A stretch of DNA of 11,104 nucleotides from JAKACU01 sp021821185. Lineage in GTDB: Bacteria; Bacillota; Bacilli; Alicyclobacillales; SLC66. Positions within the stretch are counted from its first letter, which is position 1, and the number at the start of each line of letters is the position of its first letter. The position numbers and the translations under genes were made by a program. The stretch spans positions 1 through 11,104 of the forward strand of contig DAHWJX010000079.1 in NCBI GenBank assembly GCA_027343965.1, written 5' to 3'. The notes beneath the pieces were generated by a model. It did not search any database. It had not been told where the DNA came from and saw only the letters and a program-made list of their open reading frames with translations. Of this stretch, positions 1 to 6,571 are shown piece by piece.

Positions 1-2
1 CA

Positions 3-1244
3 ACTGCAGCTGGCAGCAGTAATGTTTCCATTCAGGTGGAAGATGCGGTTGGCAACAAAATGACGCAGGCACTGACCATCACGGTACAGCCTACGCCATC
101 TATCACGACCGCAGCATCTCTACCGAGTGCCATGGTCAGTAGTAATTATTCGCAAACGCTAAACGTTTCAGGCGGTCTTTCGCCGTACACTTGGTCCGTG
201 TCATCAGGAACATTGCCTGCAGGTCTGACCCTCAATTCGGTCACAGGCGTGATCAGTGGTACTCCTGAGATGACGGGAGTCAGCAAATTCATCGTTCAGG
301 TGCAAGATAGCATCGGTACGAAGATTATGCAGGCACTGACTATCACGATCTATCCTGCACCGATCTACACGCAACCAACGACCACACCTTCAAGCCCCTC
401 GTCAACCGGAACGGGCAGCACTCCGATGAACTCGAATTTCAGCGCTGTACTGACCAGGATCACGGCGACTGCACAGGGGCAAACCGTGAACTTGGACACA
501 GCAGACAGCACTTTGGCTGTCAATATCCCTGGTGGTGCGTTAACAGCCGGCGAGACGGTCAATGTAACTACAGCTTCGATCGCATCTTTGCACAACACCC
601 TGCCTACGGGTGATACTGGCATTGCAGCGTTTGGTGTACAATTTGCGGGTGCTTCTCCAGCCACGCCTGTGTCTATCACGCTGAAAAATCAGGACATTGC
701 ACGTGGTGCGCTCGCTTTCAAAGAGGCACCTGACGGCACATTAACACCTGTACCTGCCGTTATAAAACATGGTGTCGCCGTCGTATCACTCACTGCCAAC
801 GCAGACGTTTTCATAGTGAATCCAACGCTTGCTACGAATGCAAGGCAGATTCTTTGGAACGGGGCACAATTGCAAGTATCTCATGGGTACGTGTTTAATC
901 ACACGACGTATCTGCCCATTTGGTATGTGATGCAGTTGCTCAAAGAAAAGGCAGGAATAACCAGCACATGGAATGGAATAATATGGAATCTGACGACATC
1001 GGCGCCGCCGAACCTTTCTAGCATCACACCTGGCACGGGTAAGATGCAGATCACAATTAACGGTACCTTGGTGCAAAATGTCGAGGGTCAATATGGCATC
1101 GATCCTTTGCATAACAACAAGACTACCTACATGCCGATCTACTGGATTGCACAAGTCTTGCAACGTGTCGGGATTGATAGCTCATGGAATGGCGTATCTT
1201 GGGACTTGTCCGCTCCAAGTTCTGCGAACTCTGCCTCTCAGTAA
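3..1244 (+). CDS. Cell-surface protein with Ig-like repeats and C-terminal stalk domains (5' partial)
   Basis: The reading frame is open to the left edge (first full codon at 3), so the N-terminus and any signal peptide lie outside. The domains, in order, are as follows. The end of one putative-Ig (He_PIG-like) repeat is followed by a complete one (about 100-356), with the hallmark GGLSPYTWSVSSGTLPAGL and VISGTP motifs. The repeat unit is about 88 residues: GCAGGCACTGAC recurs at 65-76 and 329-340. A Pro/Ser/Thr linker (about 360-430) leads to a beta-rich ZU5-like domain (about 435-825, NIPGGALTAGETVNV motif). Two copies of a copper-amine-oxidase-N/stalk-like domain end the protein (about 842-995 and 1041-1211), each with TYxPI...GI.S.WNG..W.L. 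No catalytic motif is visible. An adhesive, scaffolding or wall-associated role is inferred. No sortase motif or transmembrane anchor is seen at the C-terminus, so attachment may be non-covalent or through the missing N-terminal part. Confidence 0.85.
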   Translation, partial: TAAGSSNVSIQVEDAVGNKMTQALTITVQPTPSITTAASLPSAMVSSNYSQTLNVSGGLSPYTWSVSSGTLPAGLTLNSVTGVISGTPEMTGVSKFIVQVQDSIGTKIMQALTITIYPAPIYTQPTTTPSSPSSTGTGSTPMNSNFSAVLTRITATAQGQTVNLDTADSTLAVNIPGGALTAGETVNVTTASIASLHNTLPTGDTGIAAFGVQFAGASPATPVSITLKNQDIARGALAFKEAPDGTLTPVPAVIKHGVAVVSLTANADVFIVNPTLATNARQILWNGAQLQVSHGYVFNHTTYLPIWYVMQLLKEKAGITSTWNGIIWNLTTSAPPNLSSITPGTGKMQITINGTLVQNVEGQYGIDPLHNNKTTYMPIYWIAQVLQRVGIDSSWNGVSWDLSAPSSANSASQ

Positions 1245-1259
1245 AAGCTTGCAAGGAGC

Positions 1260-1310
1260 AAAAAAAATAGGAATGGGGCCACTACAATTATGTAGTGGTC
1301 CCATTCTGTT
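1260..1310 (+). terminator. Strong hairpin terminator, probably bidirectional
   Basis: Arms 1271-1286 (GAATGGGGCCACTACA) and 1291-1306 pair over 16 bp with a single G-U wobble around the 4-base loop ATTA. It begins 26 bases after the stop of the surface-protein gene. The + strand has only a poor T-tract after the stem (TGTT). Eight A residues at 1260-1267 precede it, so the minus strand has the better U-tract. It can be read as the terminator of the upstream gene that could also stop leftward transcription, although no leftward gene is visible. Confidence 0.75.
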
Positions 1311-1423
1311 ACGGCATTGAATTCACAGCAAGCAGAGAAGGGTGGCCCACTGCAAAAGTGCTTATTGCAAATAATATAAATTTTTCCATACTCAGGTATT
1401 GAGGTTATGTTTCACTTCGTGAA

Positions 1424-1487
1424 TTAGTCAAACCTAACTATTGACGTTAGGCGGCTATCACATTAGACTCGATTTATAGTTGACTAA
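1424..1487 (+). promoter_or_regulatory. Putative promoter/operator region of the FTR1 gene with nested inverted repeats
   Basis: TTAGTCAA (1424-1431) and TTGACTAA (1480-1487) form an outer inverted repeat. CCTAAC (1433-1438) and GTTAGG (1446-1451) form an inner one. A candidate sigma-A promoter sits inside: TTGACG at 1441-1446, 17 bases, then TAGACT at 1464-1469 (4/6 to consensus), so the inner repeat overlaps the -35 box. An alternative -10-like TATAGT lies at 1475-1480 without a well-spaced -35. By my count 1424-1442 matches 13 of 19 positions of the DtxR/IdeR operator consensus as I remember it. Metal-dependent repression is plausible for an iron permease but is inference. A small perfect hairpin, TTCAC-TTC-GTGAA, lies just upstream at 1411-1423. 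Nothing else was recognised in 1311-1410. Confidence 0.4.
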
Positions 1488-1502
1488 CGCAGTCATGTAT
1501 TC

Positions 1503-1509
1503 GAGGGAG
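1503..1509 (+). promoter_or_regulatory. Ribosome binding site that decides the FTR1 start
   Basis: GAGGGAG lies 8 bases before TTG at 1518-1520. The GTG at 1509, in the same frame, overlaps this Shine-Dalgarno sequence and so cannot be served by it. Three other genes here (mtlA, the HPr gene and the VOC gene) also pair an AGGAG-like site with a TTG start 9-10 bases on, which supports the TTG. Confidence 0.65.
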
Positions 1510-1517
1510 TGAACCAA

Positions 1518-2345
1518 TTGCTGGCATCGTTTTTGATTTTTTTTAGGGAAGCGTTTGAAGCATCGATGATTTGTTCCATTATGCTCGCGTATTTAGTTAA
1601 AATTGGAAAGAAAGATCGTTTCAAGGATGTGTGGATAGGGATCTGGGCGGCAGTTGTAGTCGCAGCTATTGGCGGTCTCGTTGTGTTTTCAACGCTTCGA
1701 AATTATGCTGGATCCACTCTTCAAACCGAAATAGAAGGGATTACCTATTTTGTTGCTTGCGGTGTTTTGACCTACATGACTTTCTGGATGAAGAGACAAG
1801 GACAAAACCTCAAAGAGGATCTACATGCCAAAATGGATGCGGCCATTACCGTGGGTTCTATGTTTGCGGTTGCGTTTATTGCATTTATCACGGTTGGACG
1901 GGAGGGACTAGAGACAGTTGTTTTCATGATCGCTATTGCCTTTCAGACAAATCCGTGGATGATGGCGCTTGGAGCTGGCATGGGAATTATAGCTGGTCTG
2001 ATGTTGAGTTACGTGATTTATGTGATGGGAAAGCGAATCAAATTAAAACACTTCTTTGACACTATGGGAACTTTACTGATGCTCTTTGGTGCAGGACTTC
2101 TGGCGAATGGGATTGAGGCATTTCAAGAGTTAGGCTGGTTGCCTGGGCAACGTGCTCTATGGAGTACCGCATTTATCCTGAAGGAAGATAGCACATTTGG
2201 AGACATTATGCACTCTTTCTTCGGCTATGCCGATGGCCCGACTGCGTTGCAGGTTGTTGTCTATTTGGGCTTTCTGGTTGTGGTTCTTTGGCTATTTTGG
2301 CGAAAGGGAAGCAGAAACGAACAACAAAGTTTGTCGACGAATTAG
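1518..2345 (+). CDS. FTR1/EfeU-family high-affinity iron permease
   Basis: Integral membrane permease of the FTR1/EfeU/OFeT family, which moves iron across the cytoplasmic membrane; the family commonly takes ferric iron produced by oxidation of ferrous iron. The sequence shows about seven hydrophobic segments and the two family-defining R-E-x-x-E motifs: REAFEA at residues 10-15 in helix 1 and REGLET at 128-133. The first motif carries Ala and Phe where REGLE is usual, but the charged residues are kept. The protein is 275 residues from the TTG at 1518, or 278 from GTG 1509, the normal size for the membrane domain alone. No EfeO, EfeB or multicopper oxidase partner is encoded next to it, and it appears to be a one-gene unit between two terminators. 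The first motif sits almost at the N-terminus, as expected for EfeU-type proteins, and no signal peptide is added. Substrate (iron rather than another metal) is assigned by family only. Confidence 0.9.
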   Translation: MLASFLIFFREAFEASMICSIMLAYLVKIGKKDRFKDVWIGIWAAVVVAAIGGLVVFSTLRNYAGSTLQTEIEGITYFVACGVLTYMTFWMKRQGQNLKEDLHAKMDAAITVGSMFAVAFIAFITVGREGLETVVFMIAIAFQTNPWMMALGAGMGIIAGLMLSYVIYVMGKRIKLKHFFDTMGTLLMLFGAGLLANGIEAFQELGWLPGQRALWSTAFILKEDSTFGDIMHSFFGYADGPTALQVVVYLGFLVVVLWLFWRKGSRNEQQSLSTN

Positions 2346-2372
2346 TTTCATGGGGCTATGGGAACGATAAAG

Positions 2373-2418
2373 TCGATGCATAGTCAGGAGTGTAACCTGA
2401 CTGTGCATTGATTTTTTT
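2373..2418 (+). terminator. Rho-independent terminator after the FTR1 gene
   Basis: Arms 2373-2388 (TCGATGCATAGTCAGG) and 2396-2411 pair over 16 bp with two G-U wobbles around a 7-base loop. Seven T residues follow at 2412-2418. It lies 28 bases past the FTR1 stop codon and isolates that gene from the mannitol operon. Confidence 0.92.
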
Positions 2419-2488
2419 GTGTTCGCTTAGGGACTAAATAGTCCATTTTGTCGGTGAACATGGTATCAAACCATAACACAACTCAGTT

Positions 2489-2510
2489 TTGTCACGAGCG
2501 ATCCTGTCAA
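2489..2510 (+). promoter_or_regulatory. Putative MtlR operator upstream of mtlA
   Basis: TTGTCA (2489-2494) and TGTCAA (2505-2510) are near-perfect inverted half-sites separated by 10 bases and end 17 bases upstream of the -35 box. Bacillus MtlR operators, as I remember them, consist of TTGNCA / TGNCAA half-sites about 8-9 bases apart, upstream of the -35 box, where the activator acts. The half-sites and position fit; the spacer is slightly longer. Another imperfect repeat, ATGGT-N5-ACCAT, lies at 2460-2474. Confidence 0.55.
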
Positions 2511-2527
2511 GGGCAATTTTCATTTTC

Positions 2528-2557
2528 TTGACCATGCATGTGCTTGTCCTGTTTAAT
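2528..2557 (+). promoter_or_regulatory. Putative sigma-A promoter of the mannitol operon
   Basis: TTGACC (2528-2533) is followed after 18 bases by TTTAAT (2552-2557), each 5/6 to consensus. The second -10 base, usually an invariant A, is T, and the spacer is one base long, which suits an activator-dependent promoter. The predicted transcript starts near 2564, giving a leader of about 34 bases. TAATAA at 2554-2559 is an alternative -10 but with a 20-base spacer. Confidence 0.55.
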
Positions 2558-2561
2558 AAAA

Positions 2562-2576
2562 TTGCAAACGATTACA
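2562..2576 (+). promoter_or_regulatory. CcpA catabolite-responsive element (cre)
   Basis: TTGCAAACGATTACA matches the cre consensus WTGNAANCGNWNNCW at every fixed position. It covers the predicted transcription start, where bound CcpA with Ser-phosphorylated HPr would block transcription. This predicts glucose repression of mannitol use. The consensus is established for Bacillus; the function here is inferred. Confidence 0.75.
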
Positions 2577-2597
2577 AATCATAAGGAGTGAAACATC

Positions 2598-4088
2598 TTG
2601 GCGACGCAGATGCAAACCGGATCGATTTCGCGTGGGCGAAACATTCGGCAAAGGTTGCAAAGAGTCGGTGGCTTTCTTGCAGCAATGGTCATCCCCAATA
2701 TTGCCGCGTTCATCGCATGGGGACTCATTACGGCTTTATTTATTCCTACAGGTTGGTTGCCAAATGCGAACATCGCAAATTTGGTAGGTCCATTTATTAC
2801 GTACTTGCTGCCATTATTATTAGGGTATAGTGGAGGCAAACTCGTCTATGGTCATCGTGGAGGCGTTGTAGGTGCCATAGCAGTAGCTGGTGTTGTAGTA
2901 GGTTCCGATGTGCCAATGTTTCTTGGTGCCATGATCATGGGACCTTTGGCTGGATGGTTAATTAAAAAAATTGATGGACTGCTGGATGAGCGGATTCCAA
3001 CAGGTTTTGAAATGCTGATTAATAACTTTACCGCAGGAATTTTAGGCGGAGGCTTGGCAATTTTAGGGTATCTCATTATTGGCCCTGTCATGGATTCAGT
3101 ATCCAATGTACTTGGTAATGGAGCTATGTGGGTCACCAACAATCACCTTCTTCCATTTATTGCAATTTTTATAGAGCCTGGTAAAGTATTGTTTTTAAAT
3201 AATGCTATCAATCATGGTATTTTAACGCCTCTTGGTGTTGAACAGGCAAAGACGCTGGGCAAATCAATTTTCTTCTTGCTTGAAACGGATCCAGGGCCTG
3301 GACTTGGTATTTTGGTTGCCTACTGGCTGTTTGGTAAAGGCAACGCAAAACAATCTGCTCCAAGTGCCATCGTAATTCAATTTTTAGGCGGTATTCACGA
3401 AATTTATTTCCCTTATGTGCTTATGAGACCAATGTTGGTGTTTGCAGTCATTCTTGGTGGATTTTTTGCAGATAGCACATTCCTTCTCTTGCACGCAGGT
3501 TTGGTTGCTCCGGCATCGCCTGGCAGTATCTTTGCTGAGATCATGATGTCACCCAAGAACGGTATGTGGCAAAATATGGTTGGTATCGCTGTTGGTGCCG
3601 TCGTTTCATTTGGTACAGCATCGTTAATTTTACGTCGAACAAAAAATATTGAGGTTGCTGATGATGACTTCAACGTGGCTCAAACGCTAGTTGCCAATAT
3701 GAAGGCTGAAAGTAAAGGCGTAAAAGTACAAGATTCGCCTGTCGATCCTGCACATCGTGAGGTCGCTGCTACCGCTACTGTCGAGGCAACACGCTTAGTA
3801 TCGATGCCTTCACGCATCATTTTTGCGTGTGAAGCGGGTATGGGTTCAAGTGCCATGGGGGCTTCGATTCTGAAGAAGAAATTGAAGGATGCTGGAATGC
3901 CACTTGCCGTTCAACATCTTCCCGTCAATCAATTGCCACAAAACGCGCAAGTCGTTTTTACTCAGGCGAGTCTAGCGGATCGTGCTCGTTCCGTGGTACC
4001 GAATGCAACGATCTATGTCGTGGATAACTTTTTAGATAAGGCGACGTATGATCAGTTTGTTAATGATCTTTTAAAGATAAAGAGTTGA
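2598..4088 (+). CDS. mtlA: Mannitol-specific PTS enzyme EIICB
   Basis: Transports mannitol across the membrane and phosphorylates it to mannitol-1-phosphate. It has two domains. A hydrophobic EIIC transporter spans about residues 20-345 and contains the signature GGIHEIYFPYVLMRP with His267 and Glu268, equivalent to the substrate-binding GIHE of E. coli MtlA. A cytoplasmic EIIB domain spans about 403-496, with the phosphorylation site ACEAGMGSSAMG, in which Cys411 is the acceptor and apparently the only cysteine of the protein. A linker with Ala/Val/Thr joins them. At 496 residues it has the size of Gram-positive EIICB proteins and lacks the EIIA domain fused in E. coli; that domain is the separate mtlF here. 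The start is TTG, set by AAGGAG at 2583-2588, 9 bases upstream. It is the first gene of the mannitol operon, after a putative MtlR operator, promoter and cre site. Confidence 0.97.
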   Translation: MATQMQTGSISRGRNIRQRLQRVGGFLAAMVIPNIAAFIAWGLITALFIPTGWLPNANIANLVGPFITYLLPLLLGYSGGKLVYGHRGGVVGAIAVAGVVVGSDVPMFLGAMIMGPLAGWLIKKIDGLLDERIPTGFEMLINNFTAGILGGGLAILGYLIIGPVMDSVSNVLGNGAMWVTNNHLLPFIAIFIEPGKVLFLNNAINHGILTPLGVEQAKTLGKSIFFLLETDPGPGLGILVAYWLFGKGNAKQSAPSAIVIQFLGGIHEIYFPYVLMRPMLVFAVILGGFFADSTFLLLHAGLVAPASPGSIFAEIMMSPKNGMWQNMVGIAVGAVVSFGTASLILRRTKNIEVADDDFNVAQTLVANMKAESKGVKVQDSPVDPAHREVAATATVEATRLVSMPSRIIFACEAGMGSSAMGASILKKKLKDAGMPLAVQHLPVNQLPQNAQVVFTQASLADRARSVVPNATIYVVDNFLDKATYDQFVNDLLKIKS

Positions 4089-4094
4089 TCATTT

Positions 4095-6137
4095 ATGTTG
4101 AATAAGCTGACTTCAAGGCAGAAGTACATCCTCGTGGCTGCGCATAACGAAAGTATTGATGTGCAAACCTTGGCGGCTCGTTTGCAAGTCAGCAAGAGAA
4201 CCATTCAGCGGGATCTTACGATAGTTCAAAGGAACCTTGCTGAGTTTGACGTAACATTAGATTGTTTACCGTCAGGTATCCTCTCTCTAGGGGGGGATAC
4301 CGCCGGTATCTTAAAGGCTATAACAGCGGTTGGCCGCCTCCCGAGCGTTTACGTACTAAACCCTCGAGAAAGGGAATTTTATCTTATTTCTGAATTGTTG
4401 TGGGCTACTGGTTCTATCAAGATGGCGTACTTGGCGCATCGTTTGCACGTCTCGGAGGCGAGTATCGGTCATGATCTGGATGGGATTAGTACAATTCTTT
4501 CAGCAAAGGGATTGTCCTTAGTACGGAAACGTGGGTATGGTGTAGAATTGGTGGGTTCAGAAAATGCAAAACGGGAGATGCTTGCTGAAATTTTTCATCA
4601 GTATGTTCCGATCAACCATTTGCTACGAGTCTGGACATCGAATGATGACGAGGATACGCAAAATGAGTATCTCCGATTCATTCGCCACTGGTTCCCTGAA
4701 GAAAGGATTTATGAGGTACGCCGCACGTTATTAGAGGAACTCATGGTTATGGAACTGCCTTTGCATGAAGAGGCCTTTTATAATTTTATGATTCACGTTC
4801 TTCTGACGTTGGAACGACTTGGGCAAGGTCAGTCTTTGGTGCAAACCCCCGAACACACCATGGAAGATAGTGAAGAATTTCGAATTATAAAGAGAGTACT
4901 CCATCGCGTGGTACCTGGCGGCGATGTTCCCATAGCTGAATTGGACTATCTTGCTAACCACTTGCGTGGTACGAAGGTTCAAATGAGTAAAGAGGATTGG
5001 GGCCGTACCCTCAATGTTACCATGATGGAACTAGCCTATCGATTTGCCAAAGTTGCGGAACAATTGGACCGTCATAACTACGTGGATGATCAACATTTGA
5101 TCGCTGGGTTGGCGTGTCATCTCGAACCTGCTATACACCGCATGCAAAATGGCATGAGTATCAGAAATCCTCTGTTGCCAGAACTCCAAAGACAGTATCC
5201 TGAACTGTTTGAGACTGTTCGAGAAGCGAGTAGAAACGTTTTAAGGGAATTTAATCTTTCCATGCCAGATACGGAAATAGGTTATTTGACTATGCACTTT
5301 GGAGCGGCACGAGAGAGGCAAAGAGCTCGGCGCAAAATCCCTGTGCATATCGTTTGTCCCAATGGAATTAGTTCTGCAGAACTGTTGGCAAGCCGAGTCA
5401 GAGCTGAGTTTCCGCAGATAAAAATTGTCTCTATTGGTGCCATTACCAACATTCAATGCAAATCGACTGATTTTGTTATTTCTACCGTTGATCTAGGTGT
5501 GCGAGATCGCACTGTGACGGTTTCACCATTTTTGAATGATGAAGATATAAGAAAGATTCAACGACTCTTGGATCTTGACAGCACAGTATCTTATGAGGAA
5601 CCTATCTCAATCGATCACAAAAGAGAGACTATCGAGGTATCCGATTTGGGACGACGTTTCGCCGCGCAGATCAGAGTTTATCATGTATCACCTATGAATG
5701 AAATGGACGCAGTCATTGAGACGATTGCACAAAATGTTGTTGCGCAAGAGTTTAGCGATGACGCATTGGAAATTGCGGCTGCTATTCGTCATCGTGAAAA
5801 GTTAGGAAGCATCACGATTCCGGGAAAATCCTTGGCATTATTGCATGCACGAAGTGATTCTATGAAACGGTCGTATGTAGGGATTTTTCGGGTAACCATT
5901 CCACTTGACCTGCCAAGCGTAGGTCGTAGCGTAGAGAAAATTCGTGCGATTATGGTGTTGCTTGCACCGATGAATGAAAAACCAAACATGATAGAGAATT
6001 TAGGGAAGTTAAGTGCCGCAACAATCATGCATCCCGGCTTTGCGCAAGCTATTGCCACGGCCCCAGTAGAGGAATTGCGCAAGTTAATTGCAGATATTGT
6101 TACTTCCGATGATTTCAATGATAGGAGCGATTCGTAA
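4095..6137 (+). CDS. mtlR: PRD-containing transcriptional activator of the mannitol operon
   Basis: DNA-binding activator whose activity is set by PTS phosphorylation. Domains in order: an N-terminal HTH (about 5-50, VSKRTIQRDL), a second Mga-type HTH (about 113-136, VSEASIGHDL), PRD1 with His234 and His289, PRD2 with His342 and His401, an EIIB(Gat)-like domain with Cys421 (VCPNGISSAE) and a C-terminal EIIA-like domain with His584 (LALLHARSD). These match the regulatory residues reported for B. subtilis MtlR (His230, His289, His342, His399, Cys419 and His599, from memory). The known model is activation by HPr phosphorylation of PRD2 and inhibition through EIIA and EIIB when mannitol is absent. 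All predicted sites are intact, so the protein should be functional. It begins 6 bases after mtlA with only a weak Shine-Dalgarno (AAAGAG), suggesting coupled, low-level translation. The order mtlA-mtlR-mtlF-mtlD is that of Geobacillus stearothermophilus. Confidence 0.95.
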   Translation: MLNKLTSRQKYILVAAHNESIDVQTLAARLQVSKRTIQRDLTIVQRNLAEFDVTLDCLPSGILSLGGDTAGILKAITAVGRLPSVYVLNPREREFYLISELLWATGSIKMAYLAHRLHVSEASIGHDLDGISTILSAKGLSLVRKRGYGVELVGSENAKREMLAEIFHQYVPINHLLRVWTSNDDEDTQNEYLRFIRHWFPEERIYEVRRTLLEELMVMELPLHEEAFYNFMIHVLLTLERLGQGQSLVQTPEHTMEDSEEFRIIKRVLHRVVPGGDVPIAELDYLANHLRGTKVQMSKEDWGRTLNVTMMELAYRFAKVAEQLDRHNYVDDQHLIAGLACHLEPAIHRMQNGMSIRNPLLPELQRQYPELFETVREASRNVLREFNLSMPDTEIGYLTMHFGAARERQRARRKIPVHIVCPNGISSAELLASRVRAEFPQIKIVSIGAITNIQCKSTDFVISTVDLGVRDRTVTVSPFLNDEDIRKIQRLLDLDSTVSYEEPISIDHKRETIEVSDLGRRFAAQIRVYHVSPMNEMDAVIETIAQNVVAQEFSDDALEIAAAIRHREKLGSITIPGKSLALLHARSDSMKRSYVGIFRVTIPLDLPSVGRSVEKIRAIMVLLAPMNEKPNMIENLGKLSAATIMHPGFAQAIATAPVEELRKLIADIVTSDDFNDRSDS

Positions 6138-6571
6138 TGCAAACTTTGACAATAGAAAACATTATGATTGATGTAGAATCCGAGGACAAAATGTCTGCTA
6201 TTCAACGTCTTGGGAAAAGATTGGTCGACAATGGTTATGTTGATGAAATGTATATTGAAGGCATGATTGCTCGTGAAAACAGCTTAACTACATTCATGGC
6301 AAATAATGTGGCAATCCCACATGCTATGCCAGAATATACGCAGTATATAAAACATTCGGGTATTGTAATTGCTCAATACCGCAATGGTGTCGATTTTGGC
6401 AACGGTAATTTGGCTCATCTATTGATTGGAATAGCGGGTATTGGAGAGGACCACATGGACGCCTTATCCAAAATAGCTATTGTGTGTTCCGAAGAAGCAA
6501 ATGTGCAAGAAATTCTAGTAAGCAATGATCCGCAGGCGATCATTGATTTGATTGAAAGGGAGGGTAATTAA
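6137..6571 (+). CDS. mtlF: Mannitol-specific PTS enzyme EIIA
   Basis: Single-domain cytoplasmic EIIA of the fructose/mannitol type. It accepts phosphate from phospho-HPr on a histidine and passes it to Cys411 of MtlA, and should also phosphorylate MtlR. The active-site motif is VAIPHAMPEY with His62. Its 144 residues are the usual length, and the N-terminal part (DKMSAIQRLGKRLVDNGYV...YIEGMIARENSLTTFMANN) is typical of the family. The ATG overlaps the mtlR stop codon by one base (TAATG), and AGGAG at 6123-6127 lies inside the mtlR end. This implies translational coupling and a fixed ratio to its neighbours. Confidence 0.96.
   Translation: MQTLTIENIMIDVESEDKMSAIQRLGKRLVDNGYVDEMYIEGMIARENSLTTFMANNVAIPHAMPEYTQYIKHSGIVIAQYRNGVDFGNGNLAHLLIGIAGIGEDHMDALSKIAIVCSEEANVQEILVSNDPQAIIDLIEREGN

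Noticed and set aside
786..1163. Minus-strand reading frame of 125 codons within the surface-protein gene
   Set aside because: It is a shadow of the + strand gene, whose domain matches cover the same stretch; no independent start signal.
1311..1508. Possible riboswitch upstream of the FTR1 gene
   Set aside because: Although several inverted repeats are present, no conserved riboswitch core was recognised, and the best promoter lies inside the repeats, which favours a DNA operator.
1631..2059. Forward reading frame of 142 codons inside the FTR1 gene
   Set aside because: Cysteine- and tryptophan-rich out-of-frame product of a membrane protein gene; the FTR1 frame carries both REGLE-type motifs and is clearly the real one.
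5820..5860. Apparent loss of the usual PH active-site motif in the EIIA-like domain of MtlR
   Set aside because: The EIIA-like domain of MtlR proteins normally has its regulatory histidine in a different setting; LALLHARSD with His584 fits, so this is not evidence of an inactive domain.
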